Shown here: positions 26,752-34,495 of the stretch, piece after piece | Numbering within the stretch: position 1 is the stretch's first letter | How the letters are laid out: each line of letters opens with the position of its first letter | Assembly (NCBI GenBank): GCA_017398045.1 | Contig: JAFQHI010000017.1 | Coordinates: forward strand, 107,145-171,144 | Source of the DNA: Alistipes sp. | GTDB lineage: Bacteria; Bacteroidota; Bacteroidia; Bacteroidales; Rikenellaceae | Length of the DNA: 64,000 nt | Direction of reading: 5' to 3' | Translations under genes and position numbers: made by a program | Notes under the pieces: model-generated | Database searches by the model: none | Seen by the model: the letters and a program-made list of their open reading frames with translations, nothing else | Told to the model about the DNA's origin: nothing

Positions 26752-28466
26752 GTAATTTTTTCACCGATAACGCAGCCTTGGAGCGGGTGCTGAAACACCC
26801 TGCTCTCCTCGAAATCGTCGGTATGCAGGAGGGCGATTTCGGGGAGGCCTCCCGCTACGATTTTGCACCCCGCAACATCGAGGAGGCCCTCGCGGACTAC
26901 CGCGAAATCATGCTCCACGTGGGTGGCATCTGCGGGGATGTCATCGCCCCGAATGCCCGCGCGGTCGATTTGCAAGGCCCCCGTTTGGAACAGGGGCGGG
27001 TAGTCTATGCCGAAGGTACGCAAGAGAACCATCAGCGTATGGTTCAGGCCGGTCTGTATGGGATGACACTCGAACGATGCTTCGGTGGGCTGAACCTCCC
27101 CATGACCCTCTTTGTGATGGCCTCCGAGCTGGTGGCACGTGCCGATGGCAGTTTCGCCTGCCTTTGGGCGTTGCAGAACTGTGCCGAGACCATTGCCGCC
27201 TTTGGCAGCGAGGAGCAAAAACAACGCTATCTGCCTCAAATTGCGGCAGGAGCCACCTGCTCGATGGATTTAACCGAACCGGATGCCGGTAGCGACCTGC
27301 AAGCCGCTTCGTTGCGTGCCTCATGGAGCGAAGAGCGACAATGTTGGTTGCTCAACGGGGTGAAACGCTTTATTACGAATGGTGATGCCGACCTGAAATT
27401 GGTCTTGGCCCGCAGCGAACCGACGTCGAACGACGGACGCGGCCTATCGCTCTTTCTCGTAGCCCGCTCCTCGGGCGGCGTGCGGGTGCGTCGGCTCGAA
27501 AAGAAGCTCGGCATCCGAGGCTCGGCCACCTGCGAATTGGTCTTTGAAGATGCCCCTGCCGAGTTGCTCGGCACGCGCCGGCTGGGACTTATACGCTACG
27601 TCTCGTCGCTGATGAATGCCGCCCGCCTGGGCATCGGAGCGCAAGCGGTCGGTATTGCCGAGGCGGCTTTGCGCGAGGCCGAGGCTTACGCTGCCGAGCG
27701 CAGACAATTCGGCAAACCGATTCACGCTATTACGGCTGTGGCAGCGATGCTGGCCCGAATGCGCACCCACCTCTGTGCCTCCCGCACGTTGCTCTACGCA
27801 ACGGCCCGACAGGTCGATTTGGCACGCGGATACAGCCGTCTGCAACGCCATCGCCCACTTACGGAGCAGGAGGCACAGCACAGCAAGGAGGCCCAACTGC
27901 GGGCCGACCTCTACACTCCGCTCTTGAAGCTCATGGCCGGCGAAAGCTGCAACCGTATCGCCTACGATGCGCTCCAGATTTTCGGAGGTGCGGGCTATAT
28001 GCAGGATTTCCCCATAGAGCGGCTCTATCGGGATGCCCGCGTAGTGACCATCTACGAAGGTACGTCGCAGATGCAGGTGGTGGCAGCCATGAAATATGTG
28101 GGCAACGGCACCTTGTCGCGGCACCTGCACGACCTGCTCACGACCCTGCAAGAAAGTGGCCGACAGCACAAGGAGGTGGAGCGGCTTCATGGCTTGGTGG
28201 CACGTTACGATGCGATGGTCGCCACCGTCGAACAAGGCGATGGTGAGGGCATGGAGTTCCACGCCCGACGCATCGTCGAATGTGGGGCCATGGCGTTGAT
28301 GTCGTTGTTGGGATTCCTCGAAACAGAGGAGCAAGAGCAGTTGGAGACGATGCGTCACTACCTGCTATTGAGCGAGGCGACCTTTGACTTTCACGAGCGC
28401 ATCATTGGCGTCGAAGGTCCCCATCAGAAAAGCCTCACCTACCCCTGTTCGGGGCGCGAGAGGTAG
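26748..28466 (+). CDS. Acyl-CoA (or acyl-ACP) dehydrogenase
   Basis: A 572-residue flavoenzyme of the ACAD family with a C-terminal extension beyond the usual ~380 residues. Recognisable are MDLTEPDAGSD (FAD/substrate binding, about 182-192), YAAERRQFGKPI (about 316-327), QIFGGAGYMQDFPIERLYRD (about 409-428) and the catalytic Glu in IYEGTSQMQ (about 434-442). It introduces a trans-2 double bond in an acyl thioester and hands electrons to an ETF. The start at 26748 overlaps the upstream stop (ATGA); a longer upstream frame is rejected because it runs through the ETF-like gene. Its 3' end overlaps the opposing LytTR gene by 28 bp. Confidence 0.88.
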   Translation: MSNFFTDNAALERVLKHPALLEIVGMQEGDFGEASRYDFAPRNIEEALADYREIMLHVGGICGDVIAPNARAVDLQGPRLEQGRVVYAEGTQENHQRMVQAGLYGMTLERCFGGLNLPMTLFVMASELVARADGSFACLWALQNCAETIAAFGSEEQKQRYLPQIAAGATCSMDLTEPDAGSDLQAASLRASWSEERQCWLLNGVKRFITNGDADLKLVLARSEPTSNDGRGLSLFLVARSSGGVRVRRLEKKLGIRGSATCELVFEDAPAELLGTRRLGLIRYVSSLMNAARLGIGAQAVGIAEAALREAEAYAAERRQFGKPIHAITAVAAMLARMRTHLCASRTLLYATARQVDLARGYSRLQRHRPLTEQEAQHSKEAQLRADLYTPLLKLMAGESCNRIAYDALQIFGGAGYMQDFPIERLYRDARVVTIYEGTSQMQVVAAMKYVGNGTLSRHLHDLLTTLQESGRQHKEVERLHGLVARYDAMVATVEQGDGEGMEFHARRIVECGAMALMSLLGFLETEEQEQLETMRHYLLLSEATFDFHERIIGVEGPHQKSLTYPCSGRER

Positions 28467-29299
28467 TTTTCAAGCAGTTCGCTCAACTGCTTGCAATAGC
28501 TCTTTGACACCGGAATCGGCTTGGCTGACGGATGCGAGAGGGTGATTTTAGCCCGTTCGTGTTCGTGCTTAAAGCGACTGATTTTCCGCATATTGACAAT
28601 GTAGGAGCGGTGACAGCGCATGAGTGAGGTGCCGAGCAGGCTCTCCTCAAGGGTCTGCGTCTTACAACGAAGCATATAGCTCACCAGACGCCCATCCAGC
28701 TCGTAGTAGATGCGCACATAGTTATCCTGCGATTCGATGTAATACAGCGCAGACTCCTCCACGGCCATCTTCGGCACACCGTTGTTATCCGAGAAGCGAA
28801 TCAACCGCGACTTTGAAGGTTCGTTCTGCTGCTCCTGCTCGAAACGCATCAGATTCAGCTCCTCCTTCTGGGCGCGATAGGCCGTATAGAGGGTAATCAG
28901 GGTGTAGGGAATGGCCAGGATGAGCGACACGCAGAGGATGATGCGTCCCACAAGGGGCAAGGTCAAAGCCGTCCCGCTCAAATCGAATGCAGCCGTAAAG
29001 GCGGTATAGGTGAGGGCGATGAGGATAAATTCGGCCGCTATCCAAAGCAGATAGACCCGCACCGAGAGTTCGCGTTCGGCATGGAAATAGGCAAAGAGCT
29101 GTTTGCTGAGGAGCATGATGGAGATGGCCACCAGGTAGAAACACAGGGTCATAAAAAGCCTCGGTGCCGGACTCAATCCGAACCAGGCCGTAACCGAAAA
29201 AGGCTGATAGACAAGCATGAAAATGACCGAGAAGAGAACGACAAACAGCACCGACTCAAGCTGGTATTTCCGGCGTAACAGATATTTGGGTACCTCCAT
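28439..29299 (-). CDS. Membrane-bound LytTR transcriptional regulator
   Basis: A 286-residue protein with four hydrophobic segments (within residues about 15-140) followed by a linker and a C-terminal LytTR DNA-binding domain (about 180-280; ALYYIESQDNYVRIYY, LMRCHRSYIVN). It lacks a receiver domain, so the membrane part is the likely sensor. The start at 29299 (MEVPKYLLRRKYQ) follows a TACCTTTG promoter element; upstream codons in frame would read through it. It lies between the ACP/dehydrogenase operon and the divergent synthase operon and could control either (inference). Confidence 0.85.
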   Translation of the reverse strand: MEVPKYLLRRKYQLESVLFVVLFSVIFMLVYQPFSVTAWFGLSPAPRLFMTLCFYLVAISIMLLSKQLFAYFHAERELSVRVYLLWIAAEFILIALTYTAFTAAFDLSGTALTLPLVGRIILCVSLILAIPYTLITLYTAYRAQKEELNLMRFEQEQQNEPSKSRLIRFSDNNGVPKMAVEESALYYIESQDNYVRIYYELDGRLVSYMLRCKTQTLEESLLGTSLMRCHRSYIVNMRKISRFKHEHERAKITLSHPSAKPIPVSKSYCKQLSELLENYLSRPEQG

Positions 29300-29321
29300 A
29301 GTTGAACGCTTTATTGCGGGA

Positions 29322-29329
29322 CAAAGGTA
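29322..29329 (-). promoter_or_regulatory. Promoter -7 element for the LytTR gene
   Basis: Minus strand TACCTTTG, 22 bp before the ATG. No clear TTTG at the -33 position. Confidence 0.6.
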
Positions 29330-29414
29330 CATCTTTTCCCCGAAATAAAAAAAGCACTGGCGTTCCTCGGCCGAAACCGGTGCGCCCACCACGGCATAAG
29401 AGATTGGTGGAAGA

Positions 29415-29422
29415 TATTTTTG
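29415..29422 (+). promoter_or_regulatory. Promoter -7 element for the ketoacyl synthase operon
   Basis: TATTTTTG, 28 bp before the ATG at 29451, diverging from the LytTR promoter about 85 bp away. This supports the start at 29451 rather than 29436. No clear -33 element. Confidence 0.55.
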
Positions 29423-29450
29423 AAACTGCAAAAAAATGATTACCTTTACC

Positions 29451-30695
29451 ATGAAAAGACGAGTAGTAATTACCGGCATGGGCGTTATCTCCCCTGTCGG
29501 AGTGTCGATTGACGAATTTTGGTCGAACCTGCAAGCCGGCCACTGCGGCATCAGCCGTTTAGAGGGCTTCGATGAGGAGCTGCCGGTCAGCGTGGGAGGC
29601 CAGGTGAAAGGATTTGACCCCATAGCCCATGGCTTGGAGCGCGGGGAGAGCCGTCGCAGCGACCGATACAGCCAATTTGCCGTGGCGGCCGCCATCGAGG
29701 CGATGCGCCAAAGCGGTTTAGAGGTCGGTGTGAATATCGCACCGGAACGGTTGGGCGTCTATATCGGGTCGGGCATCGGAGGCATGGAGACCTTCATCGA
29801 ACAGACCCGCACCCTCTTTGAGGAGGGCGTTCGACGCATCTCGCCACACTTTATCCCGATGATGATTTCCAACATGGCATCGGGCAACGTGGCGATTCGT
29901 TTCCAGGCGCAAGGGCCGAGCTTGCCGGCCGTCTCGGCCTGTGCCACCTCGACCAACACGGCCGGTGAGGCTTTTCGGGCTATTCGGCATGGCTACGCGG
30001 ATGCCATCCTGACCGGTGGTGCCGAGGCGACCATCAACGCGCTGGCCATCGGAGGATTTGCCAACTGCAAAGCCTTGTCGCTCGCGACCGACCCGCTGCG
30101 TGCCTCGATACCCTTCGACCAGCACCGCAACGGATTTGTCATGGCCGAGGGTGCCGGTGTCCTGCTCTTCGAGGAGTTGGAGCATGCCCTGGAGCGCGGG
30201 GCCACCATTATTGCCGAGGTGGTGGGTTACGGCAACACGTGCGATGCCTACCACTACACCGCCCCGCGACCGGACGGAGGTCCCGCCTCACGAGCCATCC
30301 GCCAAGCCCTTGACGAGGCCGGTTTTCAGGCGGGCGAGCAGCTCTATGTCAATGCTCACGGCACATCGACACCGCTCAACGACAAGACCGAGACCCTGGC
30401 ACTGAAGTTGGCCTTGGGCGAAGAGGAGGCACGTAAAGCGGCCATCAGCTCGACCAAATCCATGACAGGGCATATGCTGGGTGCCGCGGGAGCCGTCGAA
30501 CTGATAGCCTCGGCACTGGCCGTGAAGCATGGCATCATCCCCCCGACCATCGGGTTGCAAACGCCCGATGAGGCGTGCGACTTGGACTATACGCCCAACG
30601 TAGCACGAGCGTTACGGGTCGATGTGGCCATCTCCAATTCGCTCGGCTTTGGTGGGCATAACGCCTGCGTGGCCCTGCGACGATTTGATAAGTAA
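29451..30695 (+). CDS. Beta-ketoacyl-ACP synthase (FabF/KAS II type)
   Basis: A 414-residue condensing enzyme: it elongates acyl-ACP with malonyl-ACP. The active-site Cys is in SACATSTNTAGEAF (near residue 163), and the two His are in NAHGTSTPLNDK (near 304) and KSMTGHMLGAAGAVE (near 341). The start at 29451 gives MKRRVVITGMG, the standard FabF N-terminus. The FabG-like gene starts 17 bp downstream. Whether it serves general fatty-acid synthesis or a special lipid together with the ACP operon 1 kb upstream cannot be decided; the local set lacks fabD and fabZ. Confidence 0.9.
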   Translation: MKRRVVITGMGVISPVGVSIDEFWSNLQAGHCGISRLEGFDEELPVSVGGQVKGFDPIAHGLERGESRRSDRYSQFAVAAAIEAMRQSGLEVGVNIAPERLGVYIGSGIGGMETFIEQTRTLFEEGVRRISPHFIPMMISNMASGNVAIRFQAQGPSLPAVSACATSTNTAGEAFRAIRHGYADAILTGGAEATINALAIGGFANCKALSLATDPLRASIPFDQHRNGFVMAEGAGVLLFEELEHALERGATIIAEVVGYGNTCDAYHYTAPRPDGGPASRAIRQALDEAGFQAGEQLYVNAHGTSTPLNDKTETLALKLALGEEEARKAAISSTKSMTGHMLGAAGAVELIASALAVKHGIIPPTIGLQTPDEACDLDYTPNVARALRVDVAISNSLGFGGHNACVALRRFDK

Positions 30696-30712
30696 CACAA
30701 ACAGAAAGCGAT

Positions 30713-31459
30713 ATGAAACTTTTGGAAGGAAAAACGGCACTCATCACGGGTGCGGCACGCGGTATTGGCAAGGCCATTGCCGTCGCATTTGCCAAAGAGG
30801 GGGCAAACATTGCCTTTACGGACCTGAAGATTGACGATGCGGCATCGGCCACCGAGCAGGAGCTGGCCTCGTATGGCGTAAAGGCCAAGGGCTACGCCTC
30901 GAATGCGGCCGATTTTGCGGCCACGCACGAGGTCGTGAAGGCCATTCACGAGGAGTTCGGGCGCATTGATATATTGGTCAACAATGCCGGCATCACGAAG
31001 GATACGCTGATGATGCGTATGTCGGAGGAGCAGTGGGATGCCGTATTGACGGTCAATCTGAAGTCGGCCTTCAACTTCATCCACGCCGTGACCCCCATCA
31101 TGGCACGCCAGCGCGGCGGCTCGATTATCAATATGTCGTCGGTGGTGGGCGTGAGCGGTAATGCCGGACAGTGCAACTACTCGGCCTCGAAGGCGGGCTT
31201 GATTGGCCTGGCAAAATCGATTGCCAAGGAGATGGGTCCGCGTGGCATCCGAGCAAACTGCATTGCCCCCGGCTTTATCATGACCGAGATGACGGCAGCG
31301 TTGCCGGAGGAGGTACGCGAGCAATGGGCCAAATCGATACCGCTGCGTCGTGGTGGTACGCCCGAGGATGTGGCCAAGGTGGCCCTCTTCCTCGCCTCGG
31401 ACCTCTCGGGTTATGTAACGGGGCAGACGATTCACTGCTGTGGTGGCATGAACTGCTAA
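30713..31459 (+). CDS. fabG: 3-oxoacyl-ACP reductase (FabG-like SDR)
   Basis: A 248-residue short-chain dehydrogenase/reductase. The NADPH-binding motif is TGAARGIGKAIA (residues 11-22), NNAG is near 89-92, the catalytic Ser is in SSVVG (near 141) and YSASK (Tyr near 155, Lys near 159) completes the triad. It reduces 3-ketoacyl-ACP to 3-hydroxyacyl-ACP. Motifs and length fit FabG closely, and the position after a ketoacyl synthase supports it. The paralogue question is open: the chromosome may hold another FabG. Confidence 0.85.
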   Translation: MKLLEGKTALITGAARGIGKAIAVAFAKEGANIAFTDLKIDDAASATEQELASYGVKAKGYASNAADFAATHEVVKAIHEEFGRIDILVNNAGITKDTLMMRMSEEQWDAVLTVNLKSAFNFIHAVTPIMARQRGGSIINMSSVVGVSGNAGQCNYSASKAGLIGLAKSIAKEMGPRGIRANCIAPGFIMTEMTAALPEEVREQWAKSIPLRRGGTPEDVAKVALFLASDLSGYVTGQTIHCCGGMNC

Positions 31460-31539
31460 TACAGCTCGCAAGCGCATCGATGTGCGGAGGCCGATTGTCG
31501 GACCTCCGCATATCGGTATTCGGTTTTCTTTACGAAAGA

Positions 31540-31571
31540 TTTGGCAAAACCAAAAAAGGGTCGTATTTTTG
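31540..31571 (+). promoter_or_regulatory. Promoter of tRNA-Ser
   Basis: TTTG (31540-31543), 20 bp, TATTTTTG (31564-31571): a full match to the Bacteroidetes -33/-7 pattern, 7 bp before the tRNA gene. Confidence 0.85.
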
Positions 31572-31578
31572 CGCACTC

Positions 31579-31663
31579 GGAGAGATGGCAGAGTGGTCGA
31601 TTGCGGCGGTCTTGAAAACCGTTGACCTTCACGGGTCCGGGGGTTCGAATCCCTCTCTCTCCG
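31579..31663 (+). tRNA. tRNA-Ser (UGA)
   Basis: Acceptor stem GGAGAGA pairs with TCTCTCC; the anticodon loop CTTGAAA gives anticodon TGA; a long variable arm (about 31621-31641) is present as in serine tRNAs; the T arm is GGG-TTCGAAT-CCC. The discriminator is G and CCA is not encoded. Confidence 0.95.
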
Positions 31664-31674
31664 CAAAAGGGCAA

Positions 31675-31790
31675 CAAGGGTTGCGTGGCTTCAGCTTTGC
31701 TGAAGCCTTTTTTGTTTGTAAGCATACTCGGGCTTGCACGAAAGGAGGCTTACAAACAAAAAAGTGGCTCAAAGAGCCACGCAACCCTTG
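31675..31790. repeat. tRNA-linked inverted-repeat element, copy A
   Basis: A 116-bp element 11 bp after tRNA-Ser. Outer 16-bp arms (31675-31690 and 31775-31790) are perfect inverted repeats. Inside are a hairpin followed by T6 on the plus strand, a second inverted repeat GTTTGTAAGC/GCTTACAAAC (31714-31723, 31748-31757) and, on the right, an A6 run plus hairpin GTGGCTC/GAGCCAC that is a terminator on the minus strand. The loop holds GGGCTTGCAC (31730-31739), identical in copy B near tRNA-His although the arms differ. Confidence 0.7.
31687..31713 (+). terminator. Rho-independent terminator of tRNA-Ser
   Basis: GGCTTCAGC and GCTGAAGCC form a perfect 9-bp stem with loop TTT, followed by six T. 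It is part of the tRNA-linked element copy A. Confidence 0.88.
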
Positions 31791-32002
31791 TGCTAAAGTT
31801 TGCAGGGAGGCCCGTGGCAAGGAGGGGAAAGGCGTCACGAAGCGAGCCTTTGGCTCGCGCAATAGCCAATTCCTCTCTCCAACCACCTTTATCAGGCCCC
31901 CCTGCATCGTTTCGGGTCGTCGGCATTGCACAAATAGGGTTAGCCCGCTTTGGGGATATTCCAAAGCGGGCTAACTAAACTTAAGTCATGCGCCGAACGG
32001 CT
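31791..32002. other. Non-coding stretch between the tRNA-linked element and pstB
   Basis: No gene is seen. It holds a small hairpin GCGAGCC-TTT-GGCTCGC (31842-31858) and, near its end, the 15-bp stem after pstB. Short frames on both strands run through the tRNA and repeats and are not coding. Confidence 0.6.
31939..31975 (-). terminator. Strong hairpin after the pst operon
   Basis: A perfect 15-bp stem (31939-31953 with 31961-31975) and 7-base loop, 27 bp after the pstB stop codon. On the minus strand only a weak T stretch follows (CCCTATTTG), so it may be a terminator or an RNA 3'-end stabiliser. Confidence 0.65.
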
Positions 32003-32770
32003 TTAGCCCATCTTACCCGTAAGGTAGGCCTTGGTGCGTTCGTCCGTGGGGTTGGAAAACATCGTGGCCGTGTCGCCATACTCCACCAGCTCACCGAGGT
32101 ACATAAACATCGACTTCGAGGAGATGCGCATCGCCTGTCCCATGTTGTGTGTTACAATCAGAATGGTTACCTCCTTCTGAAGCTCCTGCATCAGCTCCTC
32201 GATATGGGCCGTGGCAATGGGGTCGAGGGCCGAGGTCGGCTCGTCCATCAGCAGGATGTCGGGCTTCATGGCCAAGGCGCGGGCGATACACAGACGCTGC
32301 TGCTGACCACCCGAGAGGAACGTACCCTTCTTGTTCAGCACGTCTTTCACCTCATCCCACAGCGCAACACTCTTCAGGCAGCGTTCAACCGTCTCGTCCT
32401 TCTCGGTCTTCGAAAGGCGGATGCCATTGAGGGCATAACCCGAAAGCACGTTATCGTAGATGCTCATCGTGGGGAACGGTGCGGGACGCTGAAAGACCAT
32501 ACCCACCCGACGACGCACGTCGATAGGCTCCATCGAGAGGATATTCTCGCCATTGAGCAGAATCTCGCCATCGACACGGATATTGGGATAGAGGTTATGC
32601 ATCAGGTTTACGGCACGCAGCAGGGTCGATTTACCACAGCCCGAAGGTCCCATGATGGCGGTGATGGTATTTCTGTCGATGGCTGCCGATACATATTTCA
32701 CGGCCATCGTCTGCTTGGTGTACGACACGCAAGTCTTATTAAATTCGAGAATAGGTGTTACTGATTCCAT
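32003..32770 (-). CDS. pstB: Phosphate ABC transporter ATP-binding protein PstB
   Basis: A 255-residue ABC ATPase that powers phosphate import. Walker A is GPSGCGKST (about residues 41-49), the signature is LSGGQQQRLCIARAL (about 147-161) and Walker B is LLMDEPTSALDP. The PstB-specific N-terminal pattern and NLMHNLYPNIRV after Walker A support PstB among ABC proteins. The start overlaps the 3' end of pstA by 13 bp. No phoU follows; a hairpin and tRNA-Ser come next. Confidence 0.95.
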   Translation of the reverse strand: MESVTPILEFNKTCVSYTKQTMAVKYVSAAIDRNTITAIMGPSGCGKSTLLRAVNLMHNLYPNIRVDGEILLNGENILSMEPIDVRRRVGMVFQRPAPFPTMSIYDNVLSGYALNGIRLSKTEKDETVERCLKSVALWDEVKDVLNKKGTFLSGGQQQRLCIARALAMKPDILLMDEPTSALDPIATAHIEELMQELQKEVTILIVTHNMGQAMRISSKSMFMYLGELVEYGDTATMFSNPTDERTKAYLTGKMG

Positions 32771-33624
32771 TTTTTTGCAAGATATTTAGCGGTAAGATTC
32801 AAGGTAAGAACAAACAATAACAAGAAGAGTGAAGCACCCCAAATCAGCTCCTGAAGGTTGGGGTCGTTGAAGAACTCCCAAATAAGCAGCGGCACTGCCG
32901 AAATCGGCTTATCAATGGCAAAACGGACAAACGAGCAGCCGAGTGCGGTAAACATCAGCGGAGCCGTCTCACCGATTACGCGCGAAATGGCCAACAGCAC
33001 ACCCGTAAAGATACCTCCGAAGGCAGCCGGAAGCTGTACCTTCAGCATCACGCGAGCGCGGTTTCCACCAAGGGCCAGGCCCGCCTCTTTGAGCGATGCG
33101 GGCAAAATCTTCAGGGTCTCCTCCGTCGAGCGGATAATGAGCGGAAGCATCATAACAAAGAGTGCCACACTACCGGCAATGGACGAGTAGCCCTTCATCG
33201 GGACAACGACCCAGATATAGACCACGATACCGATAATCACCGAGGGCGTTCCTTGCAGCAGGTCGGTCAGGTAGCTCACCGTCTGGGCGAATCGGTTTTT
33301 GGGATTCTCGGCCAGGAATGCACCGCAAAGGATGCCTGCCGGCACCGCAAAAACGGCTGCCATACCGAGCATCAACATGGTTCCCACAATACCGTTTGCA
33401 ATACCGCCCGGGATGGGTTCACCGGCCTCGATGGCCTTCATGGCCTTATAGGCAGTCGGGGTAGGCTCGGTAAAGAACGACCACGAAAGCTGGTCGTAGC
33501 CCCGCAGAAACACCTCGCCCAAAATAGCCAGCAGCGGGACGGCCGTAAGGGCGGCCAACAGACAGACCGTCCACCGTAACGCCTTATCCTTGGCCAAACG
33601 ATTGCTGATTTTCTTTTTATCCAT
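32758..33624 (-). CDS. pstA: Phosphate ABC transporter permease PstA
   Basis: A 288-residue inner-membrane permease with six hydrophobic helices. The conserved EAA-type loop is SLKEAGLALGGNRARVMLKV (residues about 178-197). It forms the channel with PstC. It starts 2 bp after the pstC stop codon and overlaps pstB at its end, fitting a single pst operon. The N-terminus is basic and cytoplasmic. Confidence 0.93.
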   Translation of the reverse strand: MDKKKISNRLAKDKALRWTVCLLAALTAVPLLAILGEVFLRGYDQLSWSFFTEPTPTAYKAMKAIEAGEPIPGGIANGIVGTMLMLGMAAVFAVPAGILCGAFLAENPKNRFAQTVSYLTDLLQGTPSVIIGIVVYIWVVVPMKGYSSIAGSVALFVMMLPLIIRSTEETLKILPASLKEAGLALGGNRARVMLKVQLPAAFGGIFTGVLLAISRVIGETAPLMFTALGCSFVRFAIDKPISAVPLLIWEFFNDPNLQELIWGASLFLLLFVLTLNLTAKYLAKKWNQ

Positions 33625-33626
33625 AG

Positions 33627-34484
33627 CTATGCGATTCGTGCGCGTTTAATCATCATTTTGCCAATCATGTTGATAAATGCCGTAATCAGGAACAGCACCA
33701 GACCGATGGCAATCAGCGACGAGAAGCGCAAATCGGAGGCCTCACCGAATTGGTTGGCGATGATGGATGCCATCGAATTACCTGTCGAGGTGATTGAATC
33801 GGGGATATTGTTGGTATTTCCAATCAGCATCGTGACGGTCATCGTCTCGCCCAATGCGCGACCGATGGCCAAGACATACGAGGAGAAGATACCCGAACCG
33901 GCCACGGGGAAGACCACCTTGCGAATCACCTCGGCACGGGTTGCGCCCAGGCTGTATGCCCCCTCCTTCAAATCGTTTGGCACCATCTTGATAAACTCGG
34001 CACTGAGCGAAGCGGCATAAGGGATAATCATAATCGCCAGTACGAGCGAGGCGGTCAATATGCCCGAGCCTTGCGGCGAAATGTGGAGGGCCATAATAAT
34101 AGGACGCAACGTGTAGAAGCCCCACAGACCGTAGATAATCGAGGGGATACCCGCCAGCAAATCCGTGACGGTGCTTAAGAGGGCGGCCACACGTGACCCC
34201 TTGAAATACTCGCCAACGAAGAGTGCGACGGGCAACGAGAAGGGGATGCAGAAGATAAGGGCCAGGAGCGTCGTCATCAGCGTACCCGTAACGAAGGGCA
34301 ATGCGCCATACTGCTCCGAACCCTCGGTGTAGCTCCACTTAGAGGAGGTCAGGAACTTGAAGAATCCGAAATGTTCGAAGGCCTCATATGCGTCAGTGAC
34401 GAGGGCGTACACGACACCCCCGCACACTATCGGCATAATCAATGCGGCCGCGAACAATAGGATTTTGTATAATCTATCGTTCAT
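33627..34484 (-). CDS. pstC: Phosphate ABC transporter permease PstC
   Basis: A 285-residue permease with six membrane helices; the EAA-type loop is DLKEGAYSLGATRAEVIRKV (residues about 174-193) and GIPSIIYGLWGFY (about 114-126) is typical for PstC. It follows pstS after 11 bp and precedes pstA by 2 bp. It is slightly shorter than the E. coli homologue in the periplasmic loops. Confidence 0.93.
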   Translation of the reverse strand: MNDRLYKILLFAAALIMPIVCGGVVYALVTDAYEAFEHFGFFKFLTSSKWSYTEGSEQYGALPFVTGTLMTTLLALIFCIPFSLPVALFVGEYFKGSRVAALLSTVTDLLAGIPSIIYGLWGFYTLRPIIMALHISPQGSGILTASLVLAIMIIPYAASLSAEFIKMVPNDLKEGAYSLGATRAEVIRKVVFPVAGSGIFSSYVLAIGRALGETMTVTMLIGNTNNIPDSITSTGNSMASIIANQFGEASDLRFSSLIAIGLVLFLITAFINMIGKMMIKRARIA

Positions 34485-34495
34485 ATTGCTCGCTC

